Positions 1 to 7,537 of a stretch of 17,023 nt of DNA are shown one piece after another. Source of the stretch: an uncultured Prevotella sp. (GTDB lineage Bacteria > Bacteroidota > Bacteroidia > Bacteroidales > Bacteroidaceae). The notes under the pieces are model-generated. The model saw nothing but the letters and a program-made list of their open reading frames with translations, searched no databases and was not told the DNA's origin. A program made the translations under genes and the position numbers. The stretch lies in contig CAMTJK010000036.1 in NCBI GenBank assembly GCA_947072805.1, positions 1 through 17,023 of the forward strand, in the 5' to 3' direction. The stretch's first letter is position 1, and the number at the start of each line of letters is the position of its first letter.

Positions 1-43
1 ATCTTTCGGCATCAGGGCTGTTATTTTCAACACGGAGATAGCC

Positions 44-898
44 ATGAACATTCCCTTAGAATACCCCAATCTGCTGATGCTCAACATGGGCTGCGCACAT
101 CACAACGGAAACTGGAACTGGAAGAACGTAATGTCGCCATTCACACGAATATTCCTCGTTACCGAAGGAAAAGCAAAAGTGATAATGCCCGACGGCTGTG
201 TAGAACTCACTCCCAACCACCTCTACATCATACCTGCCGGTACATTGCACAGCTACGAGTGCGAAGGGGTGTTCACACATTATTATATGCACGTATATGA
301 GGAACTGAAAAACGAGACCGACCTCTTCGACTTCTATAAGCTGCCCACAGAAGTCGAGGCAACCGAAACCGACCTCATGCTCATGAAGACACTATGCCTG
401 CAACACCCCGAAGCACGGCTGCCGGGGAGCGACCCCACCACGTACGACAATGAAACCACACTGGACATAAACGTGCGGCGTTACATAAGCATGCCTCTAC
501 ACGAAAAGCTCTTCGTAAGGGGATGTATAATGGTTCTCTTCTCAAGATTCATGACCACGGCACAGCCACGGAACTGGACTTACGACAAGAGACTGACAAG
601 GGTGATGCAACACATAAACAACAACATATACAGCGACATCTCCATAGACGAGCTGGCAGATGTGGCATGCGTTACAAAACACTATCTCATAAAGATTTTT
701 AAACGAAGCTTTGGACTGTCTCCACTTAAATATATAAACCGCAAGAAGATGGAGAGGGCCCAACTGATGCTCATCACAGACAAGTGCTCCGTGAAGGAAA
801 TATCTTTCGCCCTTGGATACAGTTCGCCGACATACTTCTGCCGTCTGTTCAGACAGATAACAGGACGCTCACCGCAAGATTACAGGGAAGGACTGTAG
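44..898 (+). CDS. AraC-family transcriptional regulator with N-terminal cupin sensor domain
   Basis: This is a 284-residue regulator of the usual AraC-family size. Residues about 25-85 form a cupin-like ligand-binding half, with a conserved-looking PAGTLHSY stretch near 64-71. Residues about 185-281 carry the two helix-turn-helix motifs: the first in ISIDELADVACVTKHYLIKIFK, the second in SVKEISFALGYSSPTYFCRLFR, closing with the family signature around GRSPQDYR. It should be a cytoplasmic one-component regulator that binds a small molecule, often a sugar or its derivative, and activates nearby genes; the ligand is not readable. The ATG at 44 has a GGAG five to six bases upstream, but the frame stays open to the window edge, so a slightly earlier start is possible. 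Its target may lie upstream of the window, since the next genes are housekeeping. The family is clear and the role is inferred. Confidence 0.9.
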   Translation: MNIPLEYPNLLMLNMGCAHHNGNWNWKNVMSPFTRIFLVTEGKAKVIMPDGCVELTPNHLYIIPAGTLHSYECEGVFTHYYMHVYEELKNETDLFDFYKLPTEVEATETDLMLMKTLCLQHPEARLPGSDPTTYDNETTLDINVRRYISMPLHEKLFVRGCIMVLFSRFMTTAQPRNWTYDKRLTRVMQHINNNIYSDISIDELADVACVTKHYLIKIFKRSFGLSPLKYINRKKMERAQLMLITDKCSVKEISFALGYSSPTYFCRLFRQITGRSPQDYREGL

Positions 899-902
899 TG
901 CA

Positions 903-919
903 TGGCAGGGCAACTGCCA
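903..919. other. small hairpin just after the AraC gene
   Basis: A perfect 6-bp inverted repeat (TGGCAG and CTGCCA, loop GGCAA) begins four bases after the stop codon of the AraC-type gene. No T-run follows, so it is at best a weak terminator or a 3'-end stabilising hairpin. Confidence 0.3.
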
Positions 920-979
920 CATGATACGCCATCGTACAGAAAGCCCGGAGCGAACGAAACACAAGAACCGACAAAAGGA

Positions 980-1011
980 CGGCATTCGCATCAAAAGCGG
1001 GCAGAATGCCG
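980..1011. other. 8-bp inverted repeat in the AraC-parA intergenic region
   Basis: CGGCATTC (980-987) and GAATGCCG (1004-1011) are perfect inverted copies separated by 16 bases. There is no U-tract on either side. It could be a weak hairpin or a binding site of dyad symmetry for a regulator of the parAB promoter; the function is unknown. Confidence 0.3.
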
Positions 1012-1024
1012 GATTGGGCTGACC

Positions 1025-1063
1025 GAAGCGTTATAAGAGACGCTATAATGAGACGCTATAATG
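1025..1063. repeat. tandem 13-bp direct repeat upstream of the parA promoter
   Basis: AGACGCTATAATG occurs twice back to back (1038-1050 and 1051-1063). A degenerate third copy precedes it, with GCGTTATAAGA at 1029-1039. The array ends about 30 bases before the -35-region element of the parA promoter, a position that suits an activator or repressor binding on successive helical faces. It is not the canonical parS palindrome. Function is inferred from position only. Confidence 0.55.
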
Positions 1064-1093
1064 AGCTTTACGTATTAAAACTCCGACAAGTTT

Positions 1094-1125
1094 TTCGTCG
1101 TTCTCACATAAAATATGTAACTTTG
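1094..1125 (+). promoter_or_regulatory. Bacteroidota-type sigma-ABfr promoter of the parA operon
   Basis: TAACTTTG at 1118-1125 is an exact match to the TAnnTTTG -7 element of this phylum. TTCG at 1094-1097 lies 20 bases upstream and is close to the TTTG -33 element. Transcription would start near 1131, giving a leader of roughly 46 bases before the parA ATG at 1177. The position rules out any parA start upstream of it for this transcript. Confidence 0.7.
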
Positions 1126-1176
1126 CACCCTAAAGGTAACAAGGATTACTACGTTTTTACCATAAAAACTTCAGGA

Positions 1177-1974
1177 ATGGGGAAAATAATAGCTTTAGCA
1201 AATCAGAAAGGCGGAGTAGGCAAAACCACTACAACAATTAATCTCGCTGCATCGCTCGCAACACTCGAAAGAAGCGTACTCGTGGTAGACGCCGACCCAC
1301 AAGCCAATGCCTCAAGCGGACTTGGTGTGGACATACAGAAGGTGGAATGCTCGCTGTATGAGTGCATAATAGACAAAACCGACATACACGAAGCAATATA
1401 CACTACCGACATTGACAACCTCGACATAATACCAAGTCACATAGATCTCGTGGGAGCGGAAATTGAAATGCTTAACCTCAACGACAGGGAAAAGGTACTG
1501 AAAAATCTGCTCGACGGAGTAAGGAACGAATACGACTACATACTGATAGACTGCAGTCCGTCGCTGGGGCTTATAACCGTAAACTCACTCACAGCTGCCG
1601 ACTCTGTGATAATCCCGGTACAATGCGAATATTTTGCCCTCGAAGGTATCAGCAAACTGCTCAACACCATAAAAATAATAAAGAGCAAACTGAACCCAAG
1701 GCTCGAAATAGAAGGTTTCCTGCTGACCATGTACGACTCACGCCTAAGACTGGCCAACCAGATTTACGATGAGGTGAAACGACATTTCCAGGAACTCGTA
1801 TTCAAGACTGTTATACAACGTAACGTGAAACTCAGTGAAAGCCCGAGCCACGGTCTGCCGGTAATATTGTACGATGCGGACTCTACAGGAAGCAAGAACC
1901 ACCTCGCCCTGGCCAAGGAGATAATACAGAACGGTGAAAGAAAAACAGGAACGGACGCTACAATAGACGGCTGA
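1177..1974 (+). CDS. parA: ParA-family chromosome partitioning ATPase (Soj-like)
   Basis: This 265-residue ATPase works with ParB to move and position the chromosome origin. The deviant Walker A motif KGGVGKT is at residues 11-17, with both lysines (11 and 16). The Walker A' motif VVDADPQANAS follows at about 36-46, and YILIDCSPSLGLIT is the Walker B region. QRNVKLSESPSHG is a conserved signature late in the chain. The length is typical of chromosomal Soj. The frame is open back to an ATG at 1006, but that extra 57-residue segment resembles nothing in the family and contains the promoter at 1094-1125, so the ATG at 1177 is chosen; the protein then starts MGKIIALANQKGGVGKT, as Soj proteins do. 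It is first in a run with parB, DUF5683, mltD and rel. Confidence 0.96.
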   Translation: MGKIIALANQKGGVGKTTTTINLAASLATLERSVLVVDADPQANASSGLGVDIQKVECSLYECIIDKTDIHEAIYTTDIDNLDIIPSHIDLVGAEIEMLNLNDREKVLKNLLDGVRNEYDYILIDCSPSLGLITVNSLTAADSVIIPVQCEYFALEGISKLLNTIKIIKSKLNPRLEIEGFLLTMYDSRLRLANQIYDEVKRHFQELVFKTVIQRNVKLSESPSHGLPVILYDADSTGSKNHLALAKEIIQNGERKTGTDATIDG

Positions 1975-2027
1975 AAACCTGAAGGAAAAACACCAAACAA
2001 GAACCTACAATTCCAAAGAACAAAGAA

Positions 2028-2954
2028 ATGGCAGTACACAAGAAATATAACAAGAGCGTATTGGGAAGAGGTCTTGACGACATAGGCAACGGACGCGGAC
2101 TTGACGCGCTGATAAACACAGGGGAAGTGAGCACACAAGGCTCGTCGAACCTAAACGAGATTGCCGTGACACAAATAGAGCCCAATCCCAACCAGCCGCG
2201 AAGAGAATTCGATGAAACAGCTCTCACTGAACTCGCCAACAGCATCCGTGAGGTGGGCATCATACAACCCATCACGCTAAGACAGACTGCCGACGGACGA
2301 TATCAGATAATAGCAGGCGAAAGAAGATGGAGAGCCTCGCAAATGGCGGGACTAACAACAATTCCGGCTTACATACGCACCGTAGAGGACGAAAGCGCCA
2401 TGGAAATGGCACTCGTGGAGAACATACAGCGCGAAGACCTCAACGCAATAGAAATAGCTCTCGCATACGAGCATCTCGCCGAAACAACGGGAATGACGCA
2501 GGAGAAAATTTCGGAAAGGGTGGGAAAAAGCCGTACCGCTGTAACAAACTACATGAGACTGCTCCGACTGCCGGCACAAGTGCAGATGGCTCTCAAAAAC
2601 AAGGAAATAGACATGGGACACGCAAGGGCACTGCTTGCCATCGACAGCCCAAGCGTACAGATAAAGCTCTTCAAGGAAATACAGAAGAACGGATACTCTG
2701 TAAGGAAAGTGGAAGAGATGGTAAACATGCTGAAGAACGGCGAGGATGTGCAGACAGCAAGAAAAAAAATAGCCGCACAGGCACAGCTGCCGGAAGAATT
2801 TGCCATACTGAAAGAACGACTGTCTAAATTTTTCCAGACCAAAGTGCAAATGACGTGCTCTCCAAAAGGAAAAGGAAAGATAAGCATTTCTTTTGCCAAC
2901 GAGAACGAACTGGAACGCATAATGAACGCTTTGGATAGTGTATCAAGGCAATAA
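2028..2954 (+). CDS. parB: ParB/Spo0J chromosome partitioning protein
   Basis: This 308-residue protein is the parS-binding CTPase clamp partner of ParA. The N-terminus holds the short arginine motif that stimulates ParA, here present twice (GRGLD at 13-17 and 22-26). The ParB/Srx CTP-binding domain spans about 44-137, with PNPNQPRREFD, GERRWRAS (97-104) and ENIQREDLN (131-139) as its conserved boxes. A helix-turn-helix follows at about 156-180 (MTQEKISERVGKSRTAVTNYM). The last 55 or so residues should form the dimerisation domain. It begins 53 bases after parA, evidently in the same transcript. A full parS site is not visible in the window, so the site it loads on lies elsewhere or is divergent. 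Confidence 0.96.
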   Translation: MAVHKKYNKSVLGRGLDDIGNGRGLDALINTGEVSTQGSSNLNEIAVTQIEPNPNQPRREFDETALTELANSIREVGIIQPITLRQTADGRYQIIAGERRWRASQMAGLTTIPAYIRTVEDESAMEMALVENIQREDLNAIEIALAYEHLAETTGMTQEKISERVGKSRTAVTNYMRLLRLPAQVQMALKNKEIDMGHARALLAIDSPSVQIKLFKEIQKNGYSVRKVEEMVNMLKNGEDVQTARKKIAAQAQLPEEFAILKERLSKFFQTKVQMTCSPKGKGKISISFANENELERIMNALDSVSRQ

Positions 2955-2958
2955 CGGC

Positions 2959-2966
2959 TAAGGAGG
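2959..2966 (+). promoter_or_regulatory. strong Shine-Dalgarno that fixes a TTG start
   Basis: TAAGGAGG is complementary to the 3' end of 16S rRNA over eight bases and sits eight bases before a TTG codon at 2975. The next in-frame ATG (2990) is 23 bases away, too far for this site. This favours TTG initiation for the DUF5683 gene. Confidence 0.65.
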
Positions 2967-2974
2967 ACAACACT

Positions 2975-3760
2975 TTGATACGCAACATAATGACATCGGC
3001 TATGAGATGGTTGGCGGCAGTCTTCATGCTCGTCACCGGTGTCGTGGGCTTAGCGGCACAGAACAGCACGGATATCGCAGCAAAGAATATTGCCGCAATG
3101 GAAGAGACTCTCCTGGCGGCAAGTGACAGCATCAAAGAGATGACAGCCGTTGCCGATACCTTGCCCGTAATGTCGGCAAGAGCAAAGAAGCACAGAACAC
3201 TGACGCCGGGCGATTCGGCTGTGAAGAAAAAAGAAAAACGCGACTGGGAAACATGGAAGCCCAATCCGCAAAGGGCACTATGGCTCGCAATGGTACTGCC
3301 CGGTGCAGGACAGATATACAACAGGAAGTACTGGAAGTTGCCCATCTTCTATGGCGGAATGATGGGATGTCTGTATGCCATGAACTGGAACAACATGATG
3401 TATAAAGACTACTCGCAGGCTTATCTCGACATAATGGACGATGATCCGACAACGGAAAGCTACAACAAATTCCTGCACCTCGGCAGAAAAATAGACAGTT
3501 CGAACGAAGAACGCTATAAGACACTCTTCAAAAGCAGGAAAGACAAGTTCCGAAGATGGCGCGACATGAGCTTCTTCTGTCTGATAGGAGTGTACGCCCT
3601 TTCTGTAATTGATGCTTACGTGGACGCCGAACTGTCGGAATTCGACATATCAAAAGACCTTAGCATGAAAGTAGCTCCTGCCATAATAGGCGGGAAAAGC
3701 TCACGCAATACCATAGACGCATCGTCGGCACTGGGACTGCAATGCAGTCTGAACTTCTAA
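2975..3760 (+). CDS. DUF5683 family membrane protein
   Basis: This 261-residue protein of unknown function is of the kind commonly found between parB and the MltD gene in Bacteroidales. Residues 1-28 look like a signal peptide ending near GLAA. A low-complexity, Lys-rich stretch follows, then the conserved block PNPQRALWLAMVLPGAGQIY (97-116), typical of DUF5683. Hydrophobic segments at about 101-114, 122-138 and 198-214 suggest insertion in the inner membrane, with the charged region 142-196 between the last two. The start is TTG, supported by a perfect Shine-Dalgarno at optimal spacing; ATG at 2990 or 3002 is the alternative and would shorten the signal peptide. It begins 20 bases after parB. 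No catalytic motif is visible, and a structural or scaffolding role is only a guess from the neighbours. Confidence 0.88.
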   Translation: MIRNIMTSAMRWLAAVFMLVTGVVGLAAQNSTDIAAKNIAAMEETLLAASDSIKEMTAVADTLPVMSARAKKHRTLTPGDSAVKKKEKRDWETWKPNPQRALWLAMVLPGAGQIYNRKYWKLPIFYGGMMGCLYAMNWNNMMYKDYSQAYLDIMDDDPTTESYNKFLHLGRKIDSSNEERYKTLFKSRKDKFRRWRDMSFFCLIGVYALSVIDAYVDAELSEFDISKDLSMKVAPAIIGGKSSRNTIDASSALGLQCSLNF

Positions 3761-3806
3761 GACAATATCTTACCTTTATTATACTTCAATCACTTATTCA
3801 GAATAG

Positions 3807-5162
3807 ATGAACAAGAAAATACTACTGCTGACATTGACAATAACTCTGGGAGGAAACCACATCGCGATGGCACAGGAAGACGCCACAGAAGAGGCGACCG
3901 CTACTGCCGTAACGGAAGATGACGGCGGCACAACGGGAACGAATGATGACAACAACGACGATGAGGTTGTGGCTTTCCCCGAGGCCATGAACTATGAACT
4001 CGACAGTCTGATGAACCTATATTTGTCTAAAAACTATCTGGAGGAAGACGAAGACTGCCGCATGAAAGACATAAATCCTACCTTCGATAAAGAAATATAC
4101 ATAGACAGACTGAGCAGAATACCGTCTATTATAGAGATGCCGCACAACGATGTGGTACAGAAATTCATCGACCGCTACAGCGGACGCCTGCGCCATTCGG
4201 TGAGCTATATGCTCGGAGCCTGCAACTTCTACATGCCCATCTTTGAGGAAGCCCTCGAAGCATACAACCTACCACTTGAACTGAAATATTTGCCGATAAT
4301 AGAATCGGCGCTTAACCCGACGGCGGTATCGCGCGTAGGAGCAACAGGTTTGTGGCAGTTTATGCTGGCAACAGGCAAGCAGTACGGTCTCAACGTAAAC
4401 TCGCTCGTGGACGAAAGACGCGACCCTCTGAAGGCATCATATGCCGCTGCCCATTTTCTGAGTGACCTCTACAAGATTTTCGGCGACTGGAATCTCGTAA
4501 TCGCTGCATACAACTGCGGTCCGGAACAAATAAACAAAGCCATAAGACGCTCCAACGGTGAACGTGACTACTGGCACATTTATCCATATCTGCCAAGAGA
4601 AACAAGAGGATATGTACCCGCCTTTATCGCTGCCAACTACATCATGACCTACTATTGCGATCACAATATCTGTCCGATGACTACAAGGCTGCCGGCAAAG
4701 ACTGACACCGTGATGGTGTCACGCAATGTGCATCTGGAGCAGATTGCTGCCGTATGCAATATAGACATAGAGCAGTTGAGAGCTCTCAACCCATCCTATC
4801 GGAGAGATATCGTGCCGGGAGCGACGGAGAAATCGGCAATAAGACTGGCGCAGACAGACATAGGAAAATTCATAGACAACGAGGAAGAAATATACAACCA
4901 CAAGACCGACAAGTTGCTGGGCAAGCGTCCGGTGGTTGAGGTGAACGACATACCGCAGACAGCGGCAAGCAAAAACAGCAGGACATCAAGAAGCAGACGC
5001 ACATCAAGAAGCAGTGCTTCAGCAAAAACCATAACCATAAGGAGCGGACAGACACTGTCCGAAATAGCCAAACGCCATGGCACAACTGTGGCAAAGCTGA
5101 AAAAGCTCAACAACATAAAAGGCACGAACATCAGAGCCGGCAAAAAGTTGAGAGTAAGATAA
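3807..5162 (+). CDS. mltD: MltD-like membrane-bound lytic murein transglycosylase with LysM
   Basis: This 451-residue periplasmic enzyme cleaves the MurNAc-GlcNAc bond of peptidoglycan, forming 1,6-anhydroMurNAc ends. Residues 1-22 are a signal peptide (cleavage after AMA). An acidic, Thr/Asp/Asn-rich linker runs to about 53. The SLT domain covers about 140-285: LPIIESALNP contains the catalytic glutamate E166, GATGLWQFM (178-186) and AAYNCGP (233-239) are the other signatures. A weak LysM-like segment lies at about 308-350, and a canonical C-terminal LysM at about 408-451 (IRSGQTLSEIAKRHGTTVAKL). Between them is a basic Ser/Arg linker encoded partly by an 18-base repeat. It starts 46 bases after the DUF5683 gene. 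The family assignment is firm; the name mltD is by architecture. Confidence 0.93.
   Translation: MNKKILLLTLTITLGGNHIAMAQEDATEEATATAVTEDDGGTTGTNDDNNDDEVVAFPEAMNYELDSLMNLYLSKNYLEEDEDCRMKDINPTFDKEIYIDRLSRIPSIIEMPHNDVVQKFIDRYSGRLRHSVSYMLGACNFYMPIFEEALEAYNLPLELKYLPIIESALNPTAVSRVGATGLWQFMLATGKQYGLNVNSLVDERRDPLKASYAAAHFLSDLYKIFGDWNLVIAAYNCGPEQINKAIRRSNGERDYWHIYPYLPRETRGYVPAFIAANYIMTYYCDHNICPMTTRLPAKTDTVMVSRNVHLEQIAAVCNIDIEQLRALNPSYRRDIVPGATEKSAIRLAQTDIGKFIDNEEEIYNHKTDKLLGKRPVVEVNDIPQTAASKNSRTSRSRRTSRSSASAKTITIRSGQTLSEIAKRHGTTVAKLKKLNNIKGTNIRAGKKLRVR
4983..5014 (+). repeat. 18-base-period direct repeat inside the mltD linker
   Basis: ACATCAAGAAGCAG occurs at 4983-4996 and again at 5001-5014. It encodes the repeated TSRSRRTSRSS of the linker before the C-terminal LysM. 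A short in-frame repeat like this can expand or contract without breaking the frame. Confidence 0.6.
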
Positions 5163-5184
5163 TAAGGAAGACGAGCAAGACAAA

Positions 5185-5192
5185 AAAGGAGG
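5185..5192 (+). promoter_or_regulatory. strong Shine-Dalgarno of rel
   Basis: AAAGGAGG lies eight bases before the rel ATG at 5201 and confirms that start. Such a strong site is uncommon in Bacteroidota, where most genes lack one. Confidence 0.65.
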
Positions 5193-5200
5193 ATACAGGT

Positions 5201-7471
5201 ATGGACGACGAACAAATAAAAAAAGAGGAAGCCGATGCCAAAATGATCAATGAGGCATTTCAGGAATTAATAGATACATACATGGCTTCACGACACCGCA
5301 AGAAGGTGGACATAATAACAAAAGCGTTCAACTTCGCGCGGCAAGCCCACAAAGGCGTAAGACGATTATCCGGCGAACCGTACATAATGCACCCCATAGC
5401 CGTGGCAATGATAGCGTGCCGCGAGGTTGGGCTCGGTTCAACAAGCATCTGCGCAGCACTGCTGCACGACGTGGTTGAAGATACCGACTACACAACAGAA
5501 GACATAGAAAACATCTTCGGACCGAAGGTGGCACAGATAGTAGACGGACTGACAAAGATAAGCGGCGGCATCTTCGGCGAACAGGCATCGGCACAGGCAG
5601 AAAACTTCAAGAAACTGCTACTTACCATGAGCGATGACATAAGAGTGATCCTCATAAAGATATGCGACCGCCTGCACAACATGCGCACTCTCGAAAGCCA
5701 ACCCGCTAACAAACAATACAAAATAGCCGGCGAAACGCTCTACATATATGCCCCGCTGGCAAACCGACTCGGACTATACAAGATAAAGACAGAGCTGGAA
5801 GACCTTAGCTTCCGCTACGAACACCCCGATCAATATGCGTCGATAATTCAAAAGCTGGCATCGACAAGAGATTCACGACACACCTTATTCGACTTGTTTA
5901 CGGCACCCATAGAGGAGTCGCTCAAAGAGATGGGCATCGACTATGTCATTAAGGAAAGGGTGAAAAGCCCCTACTCCATCTGGCACAAAATGCAGACAAA
6001 GCACGTAACCTTTGACGAGATTTACGATATCCTTGCTGTAAGAATCATCTTTACGCCGAAAAAACGCGAAGAGGAAATAAACGAATGCTTCAAGATTTAC
6101 GTTGCCATAAGCAAGATTTATCAGTCGCACCCCGACAGACTGCGTGACTGGATAAACCATCCGAAAGCCAACGGCTATCAGGCACTGCATGTAACCCTCA
6201 TGTCGAAGCAGGGAAGATGGATTGAGGTGCAGATACGCTCCGACCGCATGGACGAAGTGGCAGAACAAGGCTTTGCCGCACACTGGAAATACAAGGAGGA
6301 TGGAAACATAGAAATGAATGAAGAGGAAGGCGAACTGAACGACTGGCTGCACACCATAAAGGAGATTCTCGATGACCCGCAGCCAAATGCCATGGACTTC
6401 CTCGATGCCATAAAGCTGAACCTGTTTGCTTCCGAAATCTTCGTCTTCACGCCAAAGGGCGAAATAAAAACCATGCCCACAGGATGTACGGCACTCGACT
6501 TCGCATTCTCCATACACACCTTTCTCGGAAGCCACTGCATCGGTGCAAAAGTAAATCACAAGCTCGTACCGCTGTCGCACAAGCTGCAAAGCGGCGATCA
6601 GGTGGAAATACTTACATCGAAATCACAACACGTGCAACCGGCATGGATAAACTTCGCCACCACAGCAAAGGCTAAAGCAAAGATTGAAGCCATTCTGCGA
6701 CGCGACAACCGAGAGGTGCAAAGACAGGGAGAAGAGACGCTCATGGCTTTCCTCAAGAAGAACGACATAAGCTACACAGGGGCTACAGCCGACCTGCTCG
6801 CAAGCTTCCACGATGTGGAAAAACGAGAGAACTTCTTCCAAGCTCTCGGCGACAAGACAATAATACTCGGAGAGAAAGACCTCGACGAACTGAAAGGCAA
6901 GAAGAGCAAGACAGCAAAAGGCGGAGGTTGGCGCAAGTACGTGCCATTCATAAAGTCGGACAAAGGAAAGAAAGAGGAGGAACCACAGAACAAGCTGTTC
7001 ATCGTTCCCGAAAAGTTCAACCGCAAGAAGCCTATCTTCATCACCGACGAAAACATCGGGCAGTACAAGTTTGTAGACTGCTGTCATCCCATCCCAGGTG
7101 ACGACATCCTCGGCTTCATAGACACCAAGAAGCAAATAGAAATACACAAGCGTTCATGCCCCGTGGCAGCCAAACTGAAATCGAGTTTCGGCAACCGTAT
7201 TCTCGATGCAAAATGGGACATGCACCGCAAACTATACTTCGATGCTACAATACATATTAAAGGTATCGACCGCATTGGACTGCTCAACGAAGTGACCAAA
7301 GTAATATCCGAGCAGATGAACATCAACATAAGGCGCATCACCATCACCTGCGACGAAAACATATTTGACGGCACTCTCGAACTGCGCATACACGACCGTA
7401 ATGATGTGAAGGAGATAGTGGAGAGCCTGAAAAAGATTCCCGACCTGAAAGAGATAAAGCAGATAATGTAA
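5201..7471 (+). CDS. rel: bifunctional (p)ppGpp synthetase/hydrolase (long RSH)
   Basis: This 756-residue long RelA/SpoT homologue makes pppGpp/ppGpp from ATP and GTP/GDP and degrades it, controlling the stringent response. The hydrolase domain (about 40-170) keeps its metal-binding set: H64 in MHP, H89-D90 and E93-D94 in LLHDVVEDT, and D156 in CDRLHNM. The synthetase (about 250-365) has the KSPYSIWHKM loop, the D in YDILAVRII, and EVQIRSDRMDEVAEQGFAAHWKYK. A TGS domain lies at about 412-473, the conserved cysteine-histidine region at 627-653 (DCCHPIPGD to RSCP), and an ACT domain at about 680-756. Both active sites look intact, so it should be bifunctional rather than a synthetase-only RelA. 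It begins 38 bases after mltD. Confidence 0.96.
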   Translation: MDDEQIKKEEADAKMINEAFQELIDTYMASRHRKKVDIITKAFNFARQAHKGVRRLSGEPYIMHPIAVAMIACREVGLGSTSICAALLHDVVEDTDYTTEDIENIFGPKVAQIVDGLTKISGGIFGEQASAQAENFKKLLLTMSDDIRVILIKICDRLHNMRTLESQPANKQYKIAGETLYIYAPLANRLGLYKIKTELEDLSFRYEHPDQYASIIQKLASTRDSRHTLFDLFTAPIEESLKEMGIDYVIKERVKSPYSIWHKMQTKHVTFDEIYDILAVRIIFTPKKREEEINECFKIYVAISKIYQSHPDRLRDWINHPKANGYQALHVTLMSKQGRWIEVQIRSDRMDEVAEQGFAAHWKYKEDGNIEMNEEEGELNDWLHTIKEILDDPQPNAMDFLDAIKLNLFASEIFVFTPKGEIKTMPTGCTALDFAFSIHTFLGSHCIGAKVNHKLVPLSHKLQSGDQVEILTSKSQHVQPAWINFATTAKAKAKIEAILRRDNREVQRQGEETLMAFLKKNDISYTGATADLLASFHDVEKRENFFQALGDKTIILGEKDLDELKGKKSKTAKGGGWRKYVPFIKSDKGKKEEEPQNKLFIVPEKFNRKKPIFITDENIGQYKFVDCCHPIPGDDILGFIDTKKQIEIHKRSCPVAAKLKSSFGNRILDAKWDMHRKLYFDATIHIKGIDRIGLLNEVTKVISEQMNINIRRITITCDENIFDGTLELRIHDRNDVKEIVESLKKIPDLKEIKQIM

Positions 7472-7537
7472 GACAAAGCATATAACCAAAGTATGTGTAA
7501 GGCAAGAAACAACAATCACCAAACCCTATAATCAGCA

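Noticed and set aside
1765..1785. GGTGAAACGACATTTCC, a parS-like dyad
   Set aside because: Both halves carry mismatches to the parS consensus and the centre is wrong; it is coding sequence of parA.
1822..1831. ACGTGAAAC half of a parS palindrome inside parA
   Set aside because: Only the right half matches; the left half is unrelated, and the bases encode the conserved RNVKLSE stretch of ParA.
2327..2827. 166-codon frame overlapping parB on the same strand
   Set aside because: Its composition is the frame-shifted shadow of parB; no family resemblance is visible.
3771..3778. TACCTTTA as a -7 element for mltD
   Set aside because: It misses the final G of TAnnTTTG and has no -33 element at the right spacing; co-transcription with the upstream genes explains expression.
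5885..6589. 234-codon open frame on the minus strand inside rel
   Set aside because: It lies wholly opposite the well-supported rel synthetase region and has no recognisable domain or start signal.
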